DNA from: a virus
Strand: one strand, 5' to 3'
Virus record (IMG/VR): IMGVR_UViG_3300032053_000038
Coordinates: 1 to 64,000 of that record
DNA: 64,000 nucleotides
The notes under the pieces were generated by a model. The model ran no database searches and was not told the origin of the DNA. It saw only the letters and a list, made by a program, of their open reading frames with translations. Made by a program: the position numbers and the translations under genes. Numbering within the stretch: position 1 is the first letter of the stretch; every line of letters begins with the position of its first letter. This document shows, in pieces, positions 7,255 through 15,162 of the stretch.

Positions 7255-7956
7255 TTAATTCTCTCCTATCGAGGCCATTCCCTGACGAAAGTCTACGCCT
7301 TTAAATTCAATAGGTAGAGTACACTCGTTCAGAATAGAGTATACCTCATCGCCGTATACATTTTTTACCTTGTCGAAGAAAAGGTTACTGGTAAGAACTG
7401 TAGTCATTAAATTATTACTTCGCTGTCGTAGTATATCATTGAGACAGGTAGCTACTAGTGAAGTGTTGGTTCTCGTCTCGTTACCAACTTCATCAATAAC
7501 TAACAAGTCTACCCCCAAAATTATGTCGTTATATTTCTCTTTAAGCTCCTCATCCTTCCAACCGCCTGCGTACATATCAACACATTGGTCTAATGTCAAA
7601 AAATACCCGGAGTAGCCTTTCCATAGGGACTCCATTAGTACAATACATGCTAACCCCGTCTTTGCCAGACCTGTCGAACCATATAAGAATAAACCCATTC
7701 CGTCGTCTACATTCTTGTCTATAACGTTAAGATATTCTCCAACTTTATTACGCGAAGCTATCGTCTGTGGGTGGGATATCTGATTTAGAGTTAGGGTTCT
7801 GTACTTCAAAGGAATGTTAGCTTTATGCTTTTTAAACTCTAGACGATAATTATCAAGGCAGGAGCACGCATGATCTTTCCCGTGACACTTCGGGCACCTC
7901 GTGATAATTTTTTCTTTAAGCTTTAAAAGAAACTTCTTATCTCTTTCACTTAACAC
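7255..7956 (-). CDS. DnaC-like helicase loader (AAA+ ATPase)
   Basis: A 233-aa protein with an N-terminal cysteine cluster (CPKCHGKDHACSC, about residues 18-30), probably zinc-binding, and an AAA+ domain with Walker A GSTGLAKT (about 91-98), Walker B DLLVIDEVG (about 150) and a sensor segment LTSNLFF. This is the layout of DnaC/DnaI-type loaders that place DnaB on ssDNA. It is directly upstream of the DnaB-like gene. The start is GTG after AAGGGG. One difference from classical DnaC is the N-terminal zinc cluster. Confidence 0.85.
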   Translation of the reverse strand: MLSERDKKFLLKLKEKIITRCPKCHGKDHACSCLDNYRLEFKKHKANIPLKYRTLTLNQISHPQTIASRNKVGEYLNVIDKNVDDGMGLFLYGSTGLAKTGLACIVLMESLWKGYSGYFLTLDQCVDMYAGGWKDEELKEKYNDIILGVDLLVIDEVGNETRTNTSLVATCLNDILRQRSNNLMTTVLTSNLFFDKVKNVYGDEVYSILNECTLPIEFKGVDFRQGMASIGEN

Positions 7957-7960
7957 GATA

Positions 7961-8176
7961 TTACCCCTTATATTCTAAAACGATCTTTTCCTTTTTTCCT
8001 ATTTCTAAAATACAACCCCAAATATAGAAGACTTCATCGCGGCATTCTACAAATTCAGAACTCTGCCTCATCAACTCTCTGAATAATGTCTCGCTGATAA
8101 TAATTCTTGAAGGCTTTTTCCCTTCATGGATAGCCTTCATAATAGTGTCTACTACCTTATTGACAATTCGTTTCAT
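7961..8176 (-). CDS. hypothetical protein
   Basis: A 71-aa basic protein with a predicted alpha-beta pattern and no recognised family. It overlaps the 3' end of the zinc-finger gene upstream by 16 nt and ends 4 nt before the helicase-loader start, so it is part of the replication operon. There is no clear Shine-Dalgarno sequence; the overlap suggests coupled translation. Confidence 0.55.
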   Translation of the reverse strand: MKRIVNKVVDTIMKAIHEGKKPSRIIISETLFRELMRQSSEFVECRDEVFYIWGCILEIGKKEKIVLEYKG

Positions 8177-8399
8177 TTTTGTTTTTCAATATTCCAATAA
8201 CAGGAACTGTTAAAAGATATTCATACAAACACTCATCACAAATATATCCTATATAATCAAGGGACGCTGCTCTCATTATATAGCGAACGTGTTCTACACA
8301 ACAACGTCTCATGCATTGAGAACACTTCTGAACCGGATTAACTAAACAGCAGAGTCTCTCTGCTCTTTGAAATACTTTTCTTTCTGTGCCTTCAACCAT
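8157..8399 (-). CDS. cysteine-rich zinc-finger protein
   Basis: An 80-aa protein with CSQCMRRCC-x2-H (about residues 26-37) followed by CDEC (about 54-57), a treble-clef or B-box-like zinc-binding arrangement. The function is unknown; such small proteins often bind nucleic acid or partner proteins. It overlaps the previous gene by 58 nt in another frame. No later in-frame start keeps the first cysteines and has a better ribosome binding site, so the long start is kept with caution. Confidence 0.55.
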   Translation of the reverse strand: MVEGTERKVFQRAERLCCLVNPVQKCSQCMRRCCVEHVRYIMRAASLDYIGYICDECLYEYLLTVPVIGILKNKNETNCQ

Positions 8400-8761
8400 G
8401 CTTTCATCTCGTCATCTAATTCTACAGCAGGCGTTTTTACTTTGTTCTCAGCTTTTCTCTTAGGATTTTTCTTACTCAGATAAAGATCAACTACTCCTAG
8501 AAGAAATTGAATATCGATAGGCTTAACTCGTTTGCGCTTGGGATATTCTACGAACATATCATCAATAAATTTAAAAATTCCTCTAATAGGTTTTCCTTGT
8601 TGATTGAACCGTCTCAGAATACCTAACATAATAGTACAGTCCCTGGCAAATACAATCTGGTATTCTATATTATTATTAACTTCACGAAACTTCTTCATGA
8701 AGTATTTTACAAAGTCTGTCGTATTATATTCTGCAAAAAGTTTATCTCGTTTTATAACCAT
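8342..8761 (-). CDS. hypothetical helical protein in the replication operon
   Basis: A 139-aa basic helical protein (Lys/Arg-rich, few Gly/Pro) ending in a charged tail. The place between helicase-related genes would suit a replication accessory factor, but no motif supports this. The ATG comes right after a terminator T-tract (8762-8771) without a Shine-Dalgarno sequence, which makes either the start or the mode of initiation unusual. Confidence 0.6.
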   Translation of the reverse strand: MVIKRDKLFAEYNTTDFVKYFMKKFREVNNNIEYQIVFARDCTIMLGILRRFNQQGKPIRGIFKFIDDMFVEYPKRKRVKPIDIQFLLGVVDLYLSKKNPKRKAENKVKTPAVELDDEMKAWLKAQKEKYFKEQRDSAV

Positions 8762-8791
8762 AAAAGAAAAACTCCAGATTACGCGCTGGAG
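8762..8791 (-). terminator. rho-independent terminator
   Basis: On the minus strand CTCCAG (8786-8791) pairs with CTGGAG (8772-8777) around an 8-nt loop, and TTTTTCTTTT follows directly. It would end the transcript of the 123-aa gene at 8853. The next ATG is at 8761, immediately after the T-tract. Confidence 0.7.
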
Positions 8792-8817
8792 AACCGCGAG
8801 GAGGCAGCCTTGGAGAT

Positions 8818-8844
8818 GGTATTTATGGGCGAGACATAAATACC
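8818..8844. repeat. 10-bp perfect inverted repeat
   Basis: Arms GGTATTTATG (8818-8827) and CATAAATACC (8835-8844) flank a 7-nt spacer, just downstream of the 123-aa gene. It has no T-tract. Both arms carry CATAAATA, which resembles the T4 late-promoter core TATAAATA, once on each strand. A protein-binding site or an RNA hairpin are both possible. Confidence 0.6.
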
Positions 8845-8852
8845 GATTAAAC

Positions 8853-9224
8853 TTATACCTTCTTTAGCTTGGAGCGACGAACGCTAACAAGATTGCGAAC
8901 AGCCTTCTCCGTGTTATCGGGGAAAGAGGCTAGAACGTTCTTTACAATATCATCAGTGGCGAGACCATTCTTGAGACCGTCATCCACGATGTTAGACTTC
9001 TTCATCTTCTTCAAAGAAACGGGCTGTACAACTTCAGTTGTGGGGGTGGGTGTTACGTCGGACATTATAATCTCCTTTAATTCGTATTCTGGAGGAACCG
9101 ATATTAGATTCCCTGTTTCACAAGACTTTACAATAACTTTGTTATCAGATTTTTCCACTACTTCAATCTGAACGCCAGATCGAGTGGAATAAGCTCTACC
9201 TATTTCTGATTGTTTTGCTTGCAT
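8853..9224 (-). CDS. hypothetical two-part protein
   Basis: A 123-aa protein. Residues 1-52 look like a small beta domain, followed by a Thr/Pro-rich linker and a basic helical domain (residues 75-123). The ATG at 9224 has no ribosome binding site, whereas an internal ATG at about 9065 (residue 54) is preceded by AAGGAG at ideal spacing. A shorter second product of 70 aa, or a wrong long start, is therefore possible. A terminator follows. Confidence 0.55.
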   Translation of the reverse strand: MQAKQSEIGRAYSTRSGVQIEVVEKSDNKVIVKSCETGNLISVPPEYELKEIIMSDVTPTPTTEVVQPVSLKKMKKSNIVDDGLKNGLATDDIVKNVLASFPDNTEKAVRNLVSVRRSKLKKV

Positions 9225-9256
9225 GAAAATATTACAGTAATCCGACAGAAATCTTA

Positions 9257-9442
9257 CTAGAGTTTTTCTTCTTTACAAAAAGGGCAATAATCTTTTCCAT
9301 CTTTAGCCAGCCAGCCAGCACGAGTAAGAATAACATCAACTATTTTTTTGTCGTGAGCGTCATTCCCATTAATAGAAATTTTAATCTGAATCATGTCTGT
9401 ACAGTCATCACACACAACTTGTAGATAAGGGCCGTCTCTCAT
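9257..9442 (-). CDS. small zinc-ribbon protein
   Basis: A 61-aa protein with two CxxC knuckles (CDDC, about residues 11-14; CPFC, about 53-56) separated by about 38 residues, a rubredoxin or zinc-ribbon layout. The function is unknown. GGTGGG precedes the ATG, and it follows the 166-aa gene by 1 nt. Confidence 0.65.
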   Translation of the reverse strand: MRDGPYLQVVCDDCTDMIQIKISINGNDAHDKKIVDVILTRAGWLAKDGKDYCPFCKEEKL

Positions 9443-9443
9443 A

Positions 9444-9944
9444 TTAATCCCACCAGGTACGAATATATTTATATATGTATTTGTTAAAAAACATAATATC
9501 TTGGTTTCTTAAATAATCTCGGTGTTTATTAATTCTGTTAAACTCGACCTTCTGTACCTCATCCTTTAAATGGGGAATGAAAGTATAACCAGTCACGGGA
9601 TCTTTTTCCATTCTATCAAAAATAGAACCGTACTTCTGAGTATAAAGATCATACTCATAGGTACAGTAGTCGTCTTTAATAAGTCTTTCTAGAATAAGCT
9701 CTACTACCTTCATTCTGCGAGCACATATCTTATTACTAGGAGAAATATCGCAGGTTTCCATGTGATCTCGCATGCGAGAAATCTTATATTTCAAAATTCT
9801 CCAGATACATATATAATCGTAGTCGTAGTCTCCCCAGAGTACTTTCCCCCACTGAAACCATCTAACTAGGAACCACCCTACTCTCCGGAAGAACCATATA
9901 ATATTACGTACACGGTTGGATCTAAAATCGAAGATCGTTTTCAT
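9444..9944 (-). CDS. hypothetical basic, tryptophan-rich protein
   Basis: A 166-aa protein very rich in Trp, Tyr and Arg in its first 60 residues (for example NIIWFFRRVGWFLVRWF), suggesting membrane or interface association. No family is recognised. A TTG at 9965 would add 7 residues, but the ATG at 9944 is more plausible; it overlaps the helicase 3' end by 23 nt, so it is translationally coupled. Confidence 0.6.
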   Translation of the reverse strand: MKTIFDFRSNRVRNIIWFFRRVGWFLVRWFQWGKVLWGDYDYDYICIWRILKYKISRMRDHMETCDISPSNKICARRMKVVELILERLIKDDYCTYEYDLYTQKYGSIFDRMEKDPVTGYTFIPHLKDEVQKVEFNRINKHRDYLRNQDIMFFNKYIYKYIRTWWD

Positions 9945-12651
9945 CTTTAATTTTTCGAATTTCAAATTCGGGTTCAGTCTTATAAATATTTAAACGGCTC
10001 TTCGCGTGCTTCCCTAGATATTTACAGTGATCATCGTAGATATCAACTATGGTCACTCTATTTTTCGTGGGTGTTTTTCTCAAAGCCCTTCCAATTAATT
10101 GTAATGAATCTACAGACGATTGATTTGCTTTGGCGTTAATAAGAACATCTAGGGAGGGGCAATTATGTGCAATTAATCCATTCGCGGATAACGAATGTGA
10201 TTCAGGTAAAGTAACGTCATAAACAAAACCATCATAATGTGAGGTTTCAATAGTCTTAATCGGTACAAAAATATATCCTTCTTCGAAGCTGTAGTGATAT
10301 TTAAATTTTCTCTTACTTGAGGAATAAACATTCATCTTGCATAAACTAGCTAGGTCACTTAAGTAAGGGCCCGATATATTAAGGCCGTAAGTGTTATTAC
10401 TCTTCATAAAAATTATCGACCCATATATACCTTCACTGAGTAGTAAGTCACGAAGCTGCATTATTAATTTTTTAGACTGAGAGACATATCTTATTGTACC
10501 GTTACTGTATTTTTTACAGAAATGGCCGTCTCCCTGTATCATACCTTTAATTAATTGACCTTTACATTCGCGGGATGCCCCGAATACAAATGAAGGAATT
10601 TTCTTATTTACAGTTCTATCAGTGAGACTGTCAAATATATCTTTAAACCAAGATCTATGAAAGCGAATTACGGTACTATTTCCTTTTATAATTTTAATAC
10701 CATTTACTCCAAGAATTCTCTTTCCTAACTGCATAATATCTTTATGATACTCTGTTTCTTTAGTGTGAAATGCAAAAGAAACTCTGCCTTTATCAGCATG
10801 CCCCTCACTAAGAAAAAATCCAAATAATCTATAAGTGTCGGGGTCTTCCAAATCCAGAAATCTATTTGTGGAGGAGTTTTCTCTCAGCCATACCTTTTCT
10901 TTGTCCGACTTAATATTAAATGTTTTTCTTTTCTGAAGCAAAGGAACAATATCTATATTTTTTTCTATGTTCTTTTTAAATATTGGTATCTTGACAGCAA
11001 CTAGATCATTTAATTTTAAATCTTTGGCAAGAATCCATTCTTTTTTATAATGTTTCCAAAACGCATCCTTACAAGAGATAATGGAACATTTATGACAAAT
11101 CGTATATGTCCCTGAATTCTTATAAATACATTCTTTAGAAGGTATCGCTAAAATGGGGTGATTCGGCGTTACTTTGAGGGGTAACATTCCAGCTGCTTTA
11201 ATACTAAAAAGATCCCCTTTATAAGGTTTTTTAATAGTATTATCAACTTTTTCAAATGTACCACTCCCACCTAAAACGTAATCGCCCTTTGAAATATTAG
11301 CAATTTCCTTCACTCCCTGGGAAGTATGTACTAATGTTTCTCCATTAAAACAATCAATTCCTTCTCCGAAGACCGTTGTAGCTATAACAACATCTATCTT
11401 TCTGTCATTTAAATCAGCTAAAATTTGTTTTCGTTCCAACGAATCTATCTGTCCACTAGCGAATCTAACTTTACCGGGAACACACTCTTTGAGCATTGCT
11501 TCTAAAAGTTTGCCGTGTTCAATTCGCGTAACTGCAACTAGTGATGTCTTTTTTGCAGCCATGGCCTTTAGTACGGACTTTATAACAAGCCTATTGCGGA
11601 ATATATTATTTACAACTTGCTGTTCATACATGTGAGGATAACCATATGCGGTGGGTCTACCATGATCAAACTGCCATAAATATATAGTTGGCTTGGATAA
11701 ATAACCTCTGACTATTAAATCGGAAGCGGAAAGATCGACGCACCTAGCTCCAGTGTGAGCATCCAAGAGTATGTCAGCGTTATCCTCTCTAAAAGGTGTT
11801 GCGCTAAATCCTACACGGTAGTAAGCTTTTCCACATTCCCGCATTACCTTATCATAGATGTTACAACTACAATGATGTGCTTCGTCCACAATGACACATC
11901 CAACACGTTCAACAAATTGTTTAATTATCTCAGGCTTAGGAATAACAGTAATGTCATCATCTATATCTTTTACTCCCTTTAAAGAGCCCCCGTAGGCTTT
12001 ATGAATTGTTTGAATCATTCCTACAGTAATTTCTTCAGGGTATACGATGCCACAACCAATCTGCCCTATTTTAACACCTAAACTGCTTTTAAAAGTTTGA
12101 ACTAGCTGATGAAATATATCTTGTTTATGAATAAGCACAAGCGTTGGAATATTTAAACGACCAATTAGTTCAGCTGCAATTAAGCTCTTCCCACCGCCGG
12201 TAGCCACCCTTATCATCCCACGCTGCTTCTTTAAGATGGCATCTACTGCTTCCAATTGGTAGTCTCTAAGACTAATACCAATTAAAGGTATTGACTTACC
12301 TAACGAGGGCTTTTGTCTGAGATCAGACACTTTTAGCTCGACACGATTGTCAGCAGCTACTTCTCTTAAGATTGAAAAGAGTCCCGTGGGAAATGTTAAA
12401 TGTCTTTTATTGAAGAGATGTTTGCGACCATCCCAATGCTTGTTCTGAAACTGTTGTGAAAAGAAAGCGCCCGGTATCTCATATGACATCCTCTGATACA
12501 GCGCCTCCCAAAACAGAACAGGTATTTCACCATTAACCGAGGTCAATACATTTTCTATATAAACGTTACATGTATATATTGGGGGTTGTGGCGGGGGCTT
12601 AGGAGGTTGAATTTCTTTCAGAATTTCCCCTAATTTTATAATCTTTCCCAT
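9922..12651 (-). CDS. SF2 DNA helicase (UvsW-like) interrupted by an intein
   Basis: A 909-aa precursor. After removal of the 397-residue intein the helicase would be 512 aa, close to T4 UvsW. Motifs seen: ATGGGKS (150-156), DEAH (256-259), SAT (283-285), the ATTVFGEGID half of motif V up to residue 433, its continuation CPSLDVLIN from C831, and motif VI QLIGRALR (851-858). UvsW-type helicases unwind R-loops and branch-migrate recombination intermediates, which fits the RecA and SSB genes nearby. It is the first minus-strand gene after the divergent region. Confidence 0.92.
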   Translation of the reverse strand: MGKIIKLGEILKEIQPPKPPPQPPIYTCNVYIENVLTSVNGEIPVLFWEALYQRMSYEIPGAFFSQQFQNKHWDGRKHLFNKRHLTFPTGLFSILREVAADNRVELKVSDLRQKPSLGKSIPLIGISLRDYQLEAVDAILKKQRGMIRVATGGGKSLIAAELIGRLNIPTLVLIHKQDIFHQLVQTFKSSLGVKIGQIGCGIVYPEEITVGMIQTIHKAYGGSLKGVKDIDDDITVIPKPEIIKQFVERVGCVIVDEAHHCSCNIYDKVMRECGKAYYRVGFSATPFREDNADILLDAHTGARCVDLSASDLIVRGYLSKPTIYLWQFDHGRPTAYGYPHMYEQQVVNNIFRNRLVIKSVLKAMAAKKTSLVAVTRIEHGKLLEAMLKECVPGKVRFASGQIDSLERKQILADLNDRKIDVVIATTVFGEGIDCFNGETLVHTSQGVKEIANISKGDYVLGGSGTFEKVDNTIKKPYKGDLFSIKAAGMLPLKVTPNHPILAIPSKECIYKNSGTYTICHKCSIISCKDAFWKHYKKEWILAKDLKLNDLVAVKIPIFKKNIEKNIDIVPLLQKRKTFNIKSDKEKVWLRENSSTNRFLDLEDPDTYRLFGFFLSEGHADKGRVSFAFHTKETEYHKDIMQLGKRILGVNGIKIIKGNSTVIRFHRSWFKDIFDSLTDRTVNKKIPSFVFGASRECKGQLIKGMIQGDGHFCKKYSNGTIRYVSQSKKLIMQLRDLLLSEGIYGSIIFMKSNNTYGLNISGPYLSDLASLCKMNVYSSSKRKFKYHYSFEEGYIFVPIKTIETSHYDGFVYDVTLPESHSLSANGLIAHNCPSLDVLINAKANQSSVDSLQLIGRALRKTPTKNRVTIVDIYDDHCKYLGKHAKSRLNIYKTEPEFEIRKIKDENDLRF
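10162..11352 (-). mobile_element. intein with LAGLIDADG homing endonuclease in helicase motif V
   Basis: A self-splicing insert of 397 aa (residues 434-830). It starts with Cys1 (CFNGETLV, block A), has a block-B-like TPNHP, and ends ANGLIAHN followed by Cys+1, so all splicing nucleophiles are present. Two LAGLIDADG-like helices (LFGFFLSEG near 610 and LIKGMIQGDG near 700) indicate a homing endonuclease. A small cysteine cluster (CHKC, with flanking Cys) lies in the N-terminal third. Insertion inside a catalytic motif is the usual intein strategy, since imprecise loss would kill the helicase. Confidence 0.93.
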
Positions 12652-12693
12652 CTTTTATATTACCTTTTTTCTTAATACTTCTGACACTGTTAT

Positions 12694-12723
12694 ACTATAA
12701 GAATTCAATTGTATTATTGTCAT
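12694..12723 (-). promoter_or_regulatory. possible promoter for the helicase operon
   Basis: On the minus strand ATGACA (12723-12718) and TATAGT (12699-12694) are 18 nt apart in the AT-rich divergent gap between the helicase and the plus-strand island. The match is moderate; no experimental or comparative support is available. Confidence 0.35.
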
Positions 12724-12958
12724 GCAAAAATATATTGTTGTTTATATTAAAGCTGTCGCGGGATTTCCTTCGGAAATGAGAGTGCTTTCTTTAAACCCAT
12801 GGAATACGTACCAAGAACTAATTCGTTTTCCATCTGAAGATGCAAAGACGGTCGCTAATTTAATTCTTTCGCATCCTTCTTTGAAGGACAGAGCTGTTAT
12901 TGCCAAGAATAAGACAAAGGCTACTAAACGTAAAAATCTTCGTGCGGTTCGCAAATAA
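12722..12958 (+). CDS. hypothetical small basic protein
   Basis: A 78-aa protein, the first plus-strand gene, diverging from the helicase. Its C-terminus is strongly basic (NKTKATKRKNLRAVRK), as in nucleic-acid-binding peptides. It has no Shine-Dalgarno sequence and the ATG overlaps the predicted -35 box of the opposite promoter. An antisense frame of similar length is also open, so the coding call is tentative. Confidence 0.5.
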   Translation: MQKYIVVYIKAVAGFPSEMRVLSLNPWNTYQELIRFPSEDAKTVANLILSHPSLKDRAVIAKNKTKATKRKNLRAVRK

Positions 12959-13070
12959 ACGCGATTTAAGCCTATATATGCAAGCTGTTGCCAAGCTGTT
13001 TATGTCGAGAAAATCATCGATAATTGTACCGTGTCAGAAAATGTGGCGACGGATTGTATTATTGAGTGCC

Positions 13071-13118
13071 GCAACATCGCAACATCGCAACATCGCAACA
13101 GCTATAGCTATAGCTATA
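13071..13118 (+). repeat. two adjacent tandem repeats in the leader region
   Basis: Three and three-quarter copies of GCAACATC (13071-13100) are followed at once by three copies of GCTATA (13101-13118). They sit in about 280 bases without a convincing gene between 12958 and 13241. Iteron-like binding sites, slippage-prone control DNA or replication-origin elements are possible; nothing in the sequence decides. Confidence 0.85.
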
Positions 13119-13168
13119 ATAATTTGAATTCAATTGGATTCTTAAATTTATCATCCAATTATAAATTA

Positions 13169-13209
13169 CGGATTATATATCAAAAGATATATAATCCGGG
13201 AAAGCCCGG
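13169..13209 (+). promoter_or_regulatory. two overlapping, mutually exclusive hairpins in a 5' leader
   Basis: Stem 1 pairs 13169-13181 with 13186-13198 (13 bp, AAAA loop). Stem 2 pairs CCGGG (13196-13200) with CCCGG (13205-13209). They share bases 13196-13198, so only one can form at a time. They end about 30 nt before the ATG at 13241. The layout resembles an attenuator or a translational switch, but no ligand class is recognised. Confidence 0.5.
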
Positions 13210-13240
13210 AACAGAAATCGTAATAGAAAAGGGGAATTAA

Positions 13241-13486
13241 ATGCGTATTTTAAAGGAAATCAAGACGTATCCGATGCGAGGAGATCGTATAACTACCGAG
13301 GATATCAAGATTACCGATAAGATAGTTTGCGATAAGTGTGCGGCCACATTATGGGAAGCATCTCACCCGAGTCATAAGGATTTCTTTTCCTCGACGGCTA
13401 CCTGGGGAAAGAAGCAGCTAGAGGACATTCACCTTTGTTTGGGGTGTTATACAGGTCTAGAGAAGAGCTTTACGGCGAAGGCTTAA
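13241..13486 (+). CDS. small zinc-ribbon-like protein
   Basis: An 81-aa protein with CDKC (about residues 30-33) and CLGC (about 66-69), a two-knuckle zinc site. The function is unknown. It has a strong AAGGGG site and is separated by one base from the deaminase gene, so both are probably co-translated. It may be a regulatory or accessory partner of nucleotide metabolism; that is inference from position. Confidence 0.7.
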   Translation: MRILKEIKTYPMRGDRITTEDIKITDKIVCDKCAATLWEASHPSHKDFFSSTATWGKKQLEDIHLCLGCYTGLEKSFTAKA

Positions 13487-13487
13487 T

Positions 13488-13874
13488 ATGATAGGTAGGG
13501 AAACCTTTGGTAAGAATAATACTGGTGAGATTAATATTCCGGAAAGTATTATAAGGTTAGCAAAGCGTAGTGCAGATAGGTCGTGTCACCGTTTCAGACT
13601 AGGTGCTGTTATATTTAATGGTCACAATGTAATCGGTAAGGGTTGGAATAATGCTTGCAAAACTCACCCGCGCTCTCCTACCCCGTATAATACTATACAC
13701 GCCGAGTTCGCGGCGATAGCTGATGCCCTCTACAGCGTTCGTGGTTGTGATATTTATGTTCACCGACTATTAGCAGACGGGGCGCCTGGTCTTGCTAGGC
13801 CTTGTTCTAAGTGCTTGAAAATGTTGATTGATGCAGGGGTACGTAATGTTTACTTCAGTATTGAGGGAGAATAA
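13488..13874 (+). CDS. CMP/dCMP deaminase-family protein
   Basis: A 128-aa zinc-dependent deaminase with the proton-shuttle motif H71-A-E73 and the zinc ligands in P105-C-S-K-C109. The family includes dCMP deaminases, which feed dUMP to thymidylate synthesis, as well as cytidine and other base deaminases. In a phage the dCMP role is most common, but substrate residues cannot be read here. It overlaps the convergent minus-strand gene by 20 nt at the 3' end, and no terminator is visible. Confidence 0.85.
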   Translation: MIGRETFGKNNTGEINIPESIIRLAKRSADRSCHRFRLGAVIFNGHNVIGKGWNNACKTHPRSPTPYNTIHAEFAAIADALYSVRGCDIYVHRLLADGAPGLARPCSKCLKMLIDAGVRNVYFSIEGE

Positions 13875-15162
13875 TCAAGCGGAGTAAATAGTAAGCTACT
13901 AAGAAATCCATTCCATTATAAGTTTCAACAACTTCTTTAATACCTATATCACCATCTAGAGATCTCGGGTCTCGCTGCCAAAAGAAATCTGCGCCTGGTC
14001 TTCGCCAGATAGGGAGTGGTTGTCTCGCTATAGTTTGTTTCTTAGAAAAATATCCCCAAGTAACTTTTGGTATGCTGGGATTGAAAGAATTAATCTTTTC
14101 CACCTTCTGCTTACCTCTATTAAATTCCGTATCAAATTCCCTTAATGTTTTTAGTGATTGCTTTCCCTGTTCCAGGAATTCTTTTTCGGTCGATAGTCTA
14201 TACATTGCATAATAGAAAGGATTTCCATCCCTGTTTGTTTTCTCCCACAGAACATCAAAAGACTTCGTAAGATCTTTAATTAGACCATCATCCTTATCGA
14301 CGAGTCCCTTCTCCGTTGTAAGTAACATTGTAAGACACATGTATGCAAGTACATCTTGATAAAAAGGATGTATCCATAAGAAATGAGTTTCTGGGTGGGT
14401 TAAGGCCCCTCTGTATGCTTTGTGTATCTTGTTATATTCTTCGCGGTAAATAGGCTTTTGTGTTATAGCATACGCTAGAGAAAATAGAGAACATAGAGCC
14501 GCAATTCTAATAGGGGCTGTTAGAAACCCCGGTTTAAGATTACCGAATTTGGGAGTACTTCCATCAGTATTCTTTAATATGTAACCATCTGCAATAAGTT
14601 GATCTGCAAGATCACTTATCATCTGCGTCACTAACGGATTCTTAAGACCTGTATAGTGAAAAGCCCATAGCCCAAATAGATGACCAATTAATGTACTCTC
14701 GCTTACATTATCAATATAAACGTATTCTCCATTAAAATAATACTTTCGGCTAGGATCTTTTGCGTATGGACCATTTATGCTGTCTGAGCCCCTAACTAAC
14801 TTATTAGCTCCACTCAGAGTTTGTAGTTTATTCATTCCGAAAAGAGCTTGGAGTGTTGCTTTCAGGACTAAAGGTTCTGGTTCCTTAACATACTTAAAAG
14901 CACACATCGCAGTGTATACTCCCTGCCATATGCACATATCTCCTAAGTCGTTTCTACTTGCATGCCAGTAGAATTCTCTCTTCGGACCAAATAGCCAATT
15001 TGCTTGAATATCCTTCCAGTAATAGTCAGCTTTGACACGTAGACCCTTAGTATCCGCCTCATCAGTATCCCTAGTAAAAGGGTCAAAGGGACTAAAGCTT
15101 ATGTTGATTTGATCTATTACTGATAAAGTGAGTCCCTTCAAGCAATCCAATAGATGAATCAT
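13855..15162 (-). CDS. unidentified helical protein, possibly carbohydrate-active
   Basis: A 435-aa protein at the end of the structural operon. Paired amphipathic helices with many Trp, Tyr and His (for example ANWLFGPKREFYWHASRNDL, about residues 54-73) resemble an alpha/alpha-toroid glycosidase or lyase, as in some phage depolymerases, but I cannot assign a family. Its start overlaps the stop of the previous gene (TAATG). The neighbouring lysis and tail-fibre genes fit a host-surface role. Equally it may be a virion structural protein. Confidence 0.6.
   Translation of the reverse strand: MIHLLDCLKGLTLSVIDQINISFSPFDPFTRDTDEADTKGLRVKADYYWKDIQANWLFGPKREFYWHASRNDLGDMCIWQGVYTAMCAFKYVKEPEPLVLKATLQALFGMNKLQTLSGANKLVRGSDSINGPYAKDPSRKYYFNGEYVYIDNVSESTLIGHLFGLWAFHYTGLKNPLVTQMISDLADQLIADGYILKNTDGSTPKFGNLKPGFLTAPIRIAALCSLFSLAYAITQKPIYREEYNKIHKAYRGALTHPETHFLWIHPFYQDVLAYMCLTMLLTTEKGLVDKDDGLIKDLTKSFDVLWEKTNRDGNPFYYAMYRLSTEKEFLEQGKQSLKTLREFDTEFNRGKQKVEKINSFNPSIPKVTWGYFSKKQTIARQPLPIWRRPGADFFWQRDPRSLDGDIGIKEVVETYNGMDFLVAYYLLRLIILPQY

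Noticed and set aside
7255-7956. Transposase helper ATPase (IstB) as an alternative for the DnaC-like gene
   Set aside because: No transposase partner or insertion-sequence ends are present, and it is adjacent to a DnaB-like helicase.
12900-13240. Two plus-strand open frames of 75 and 69 codons in the leader
   Set aside because: They read through the GCAACATC and GCTATA repeats, giving low-complexity products, and overlap the hairpins; non-coding control DNA is more plausible.
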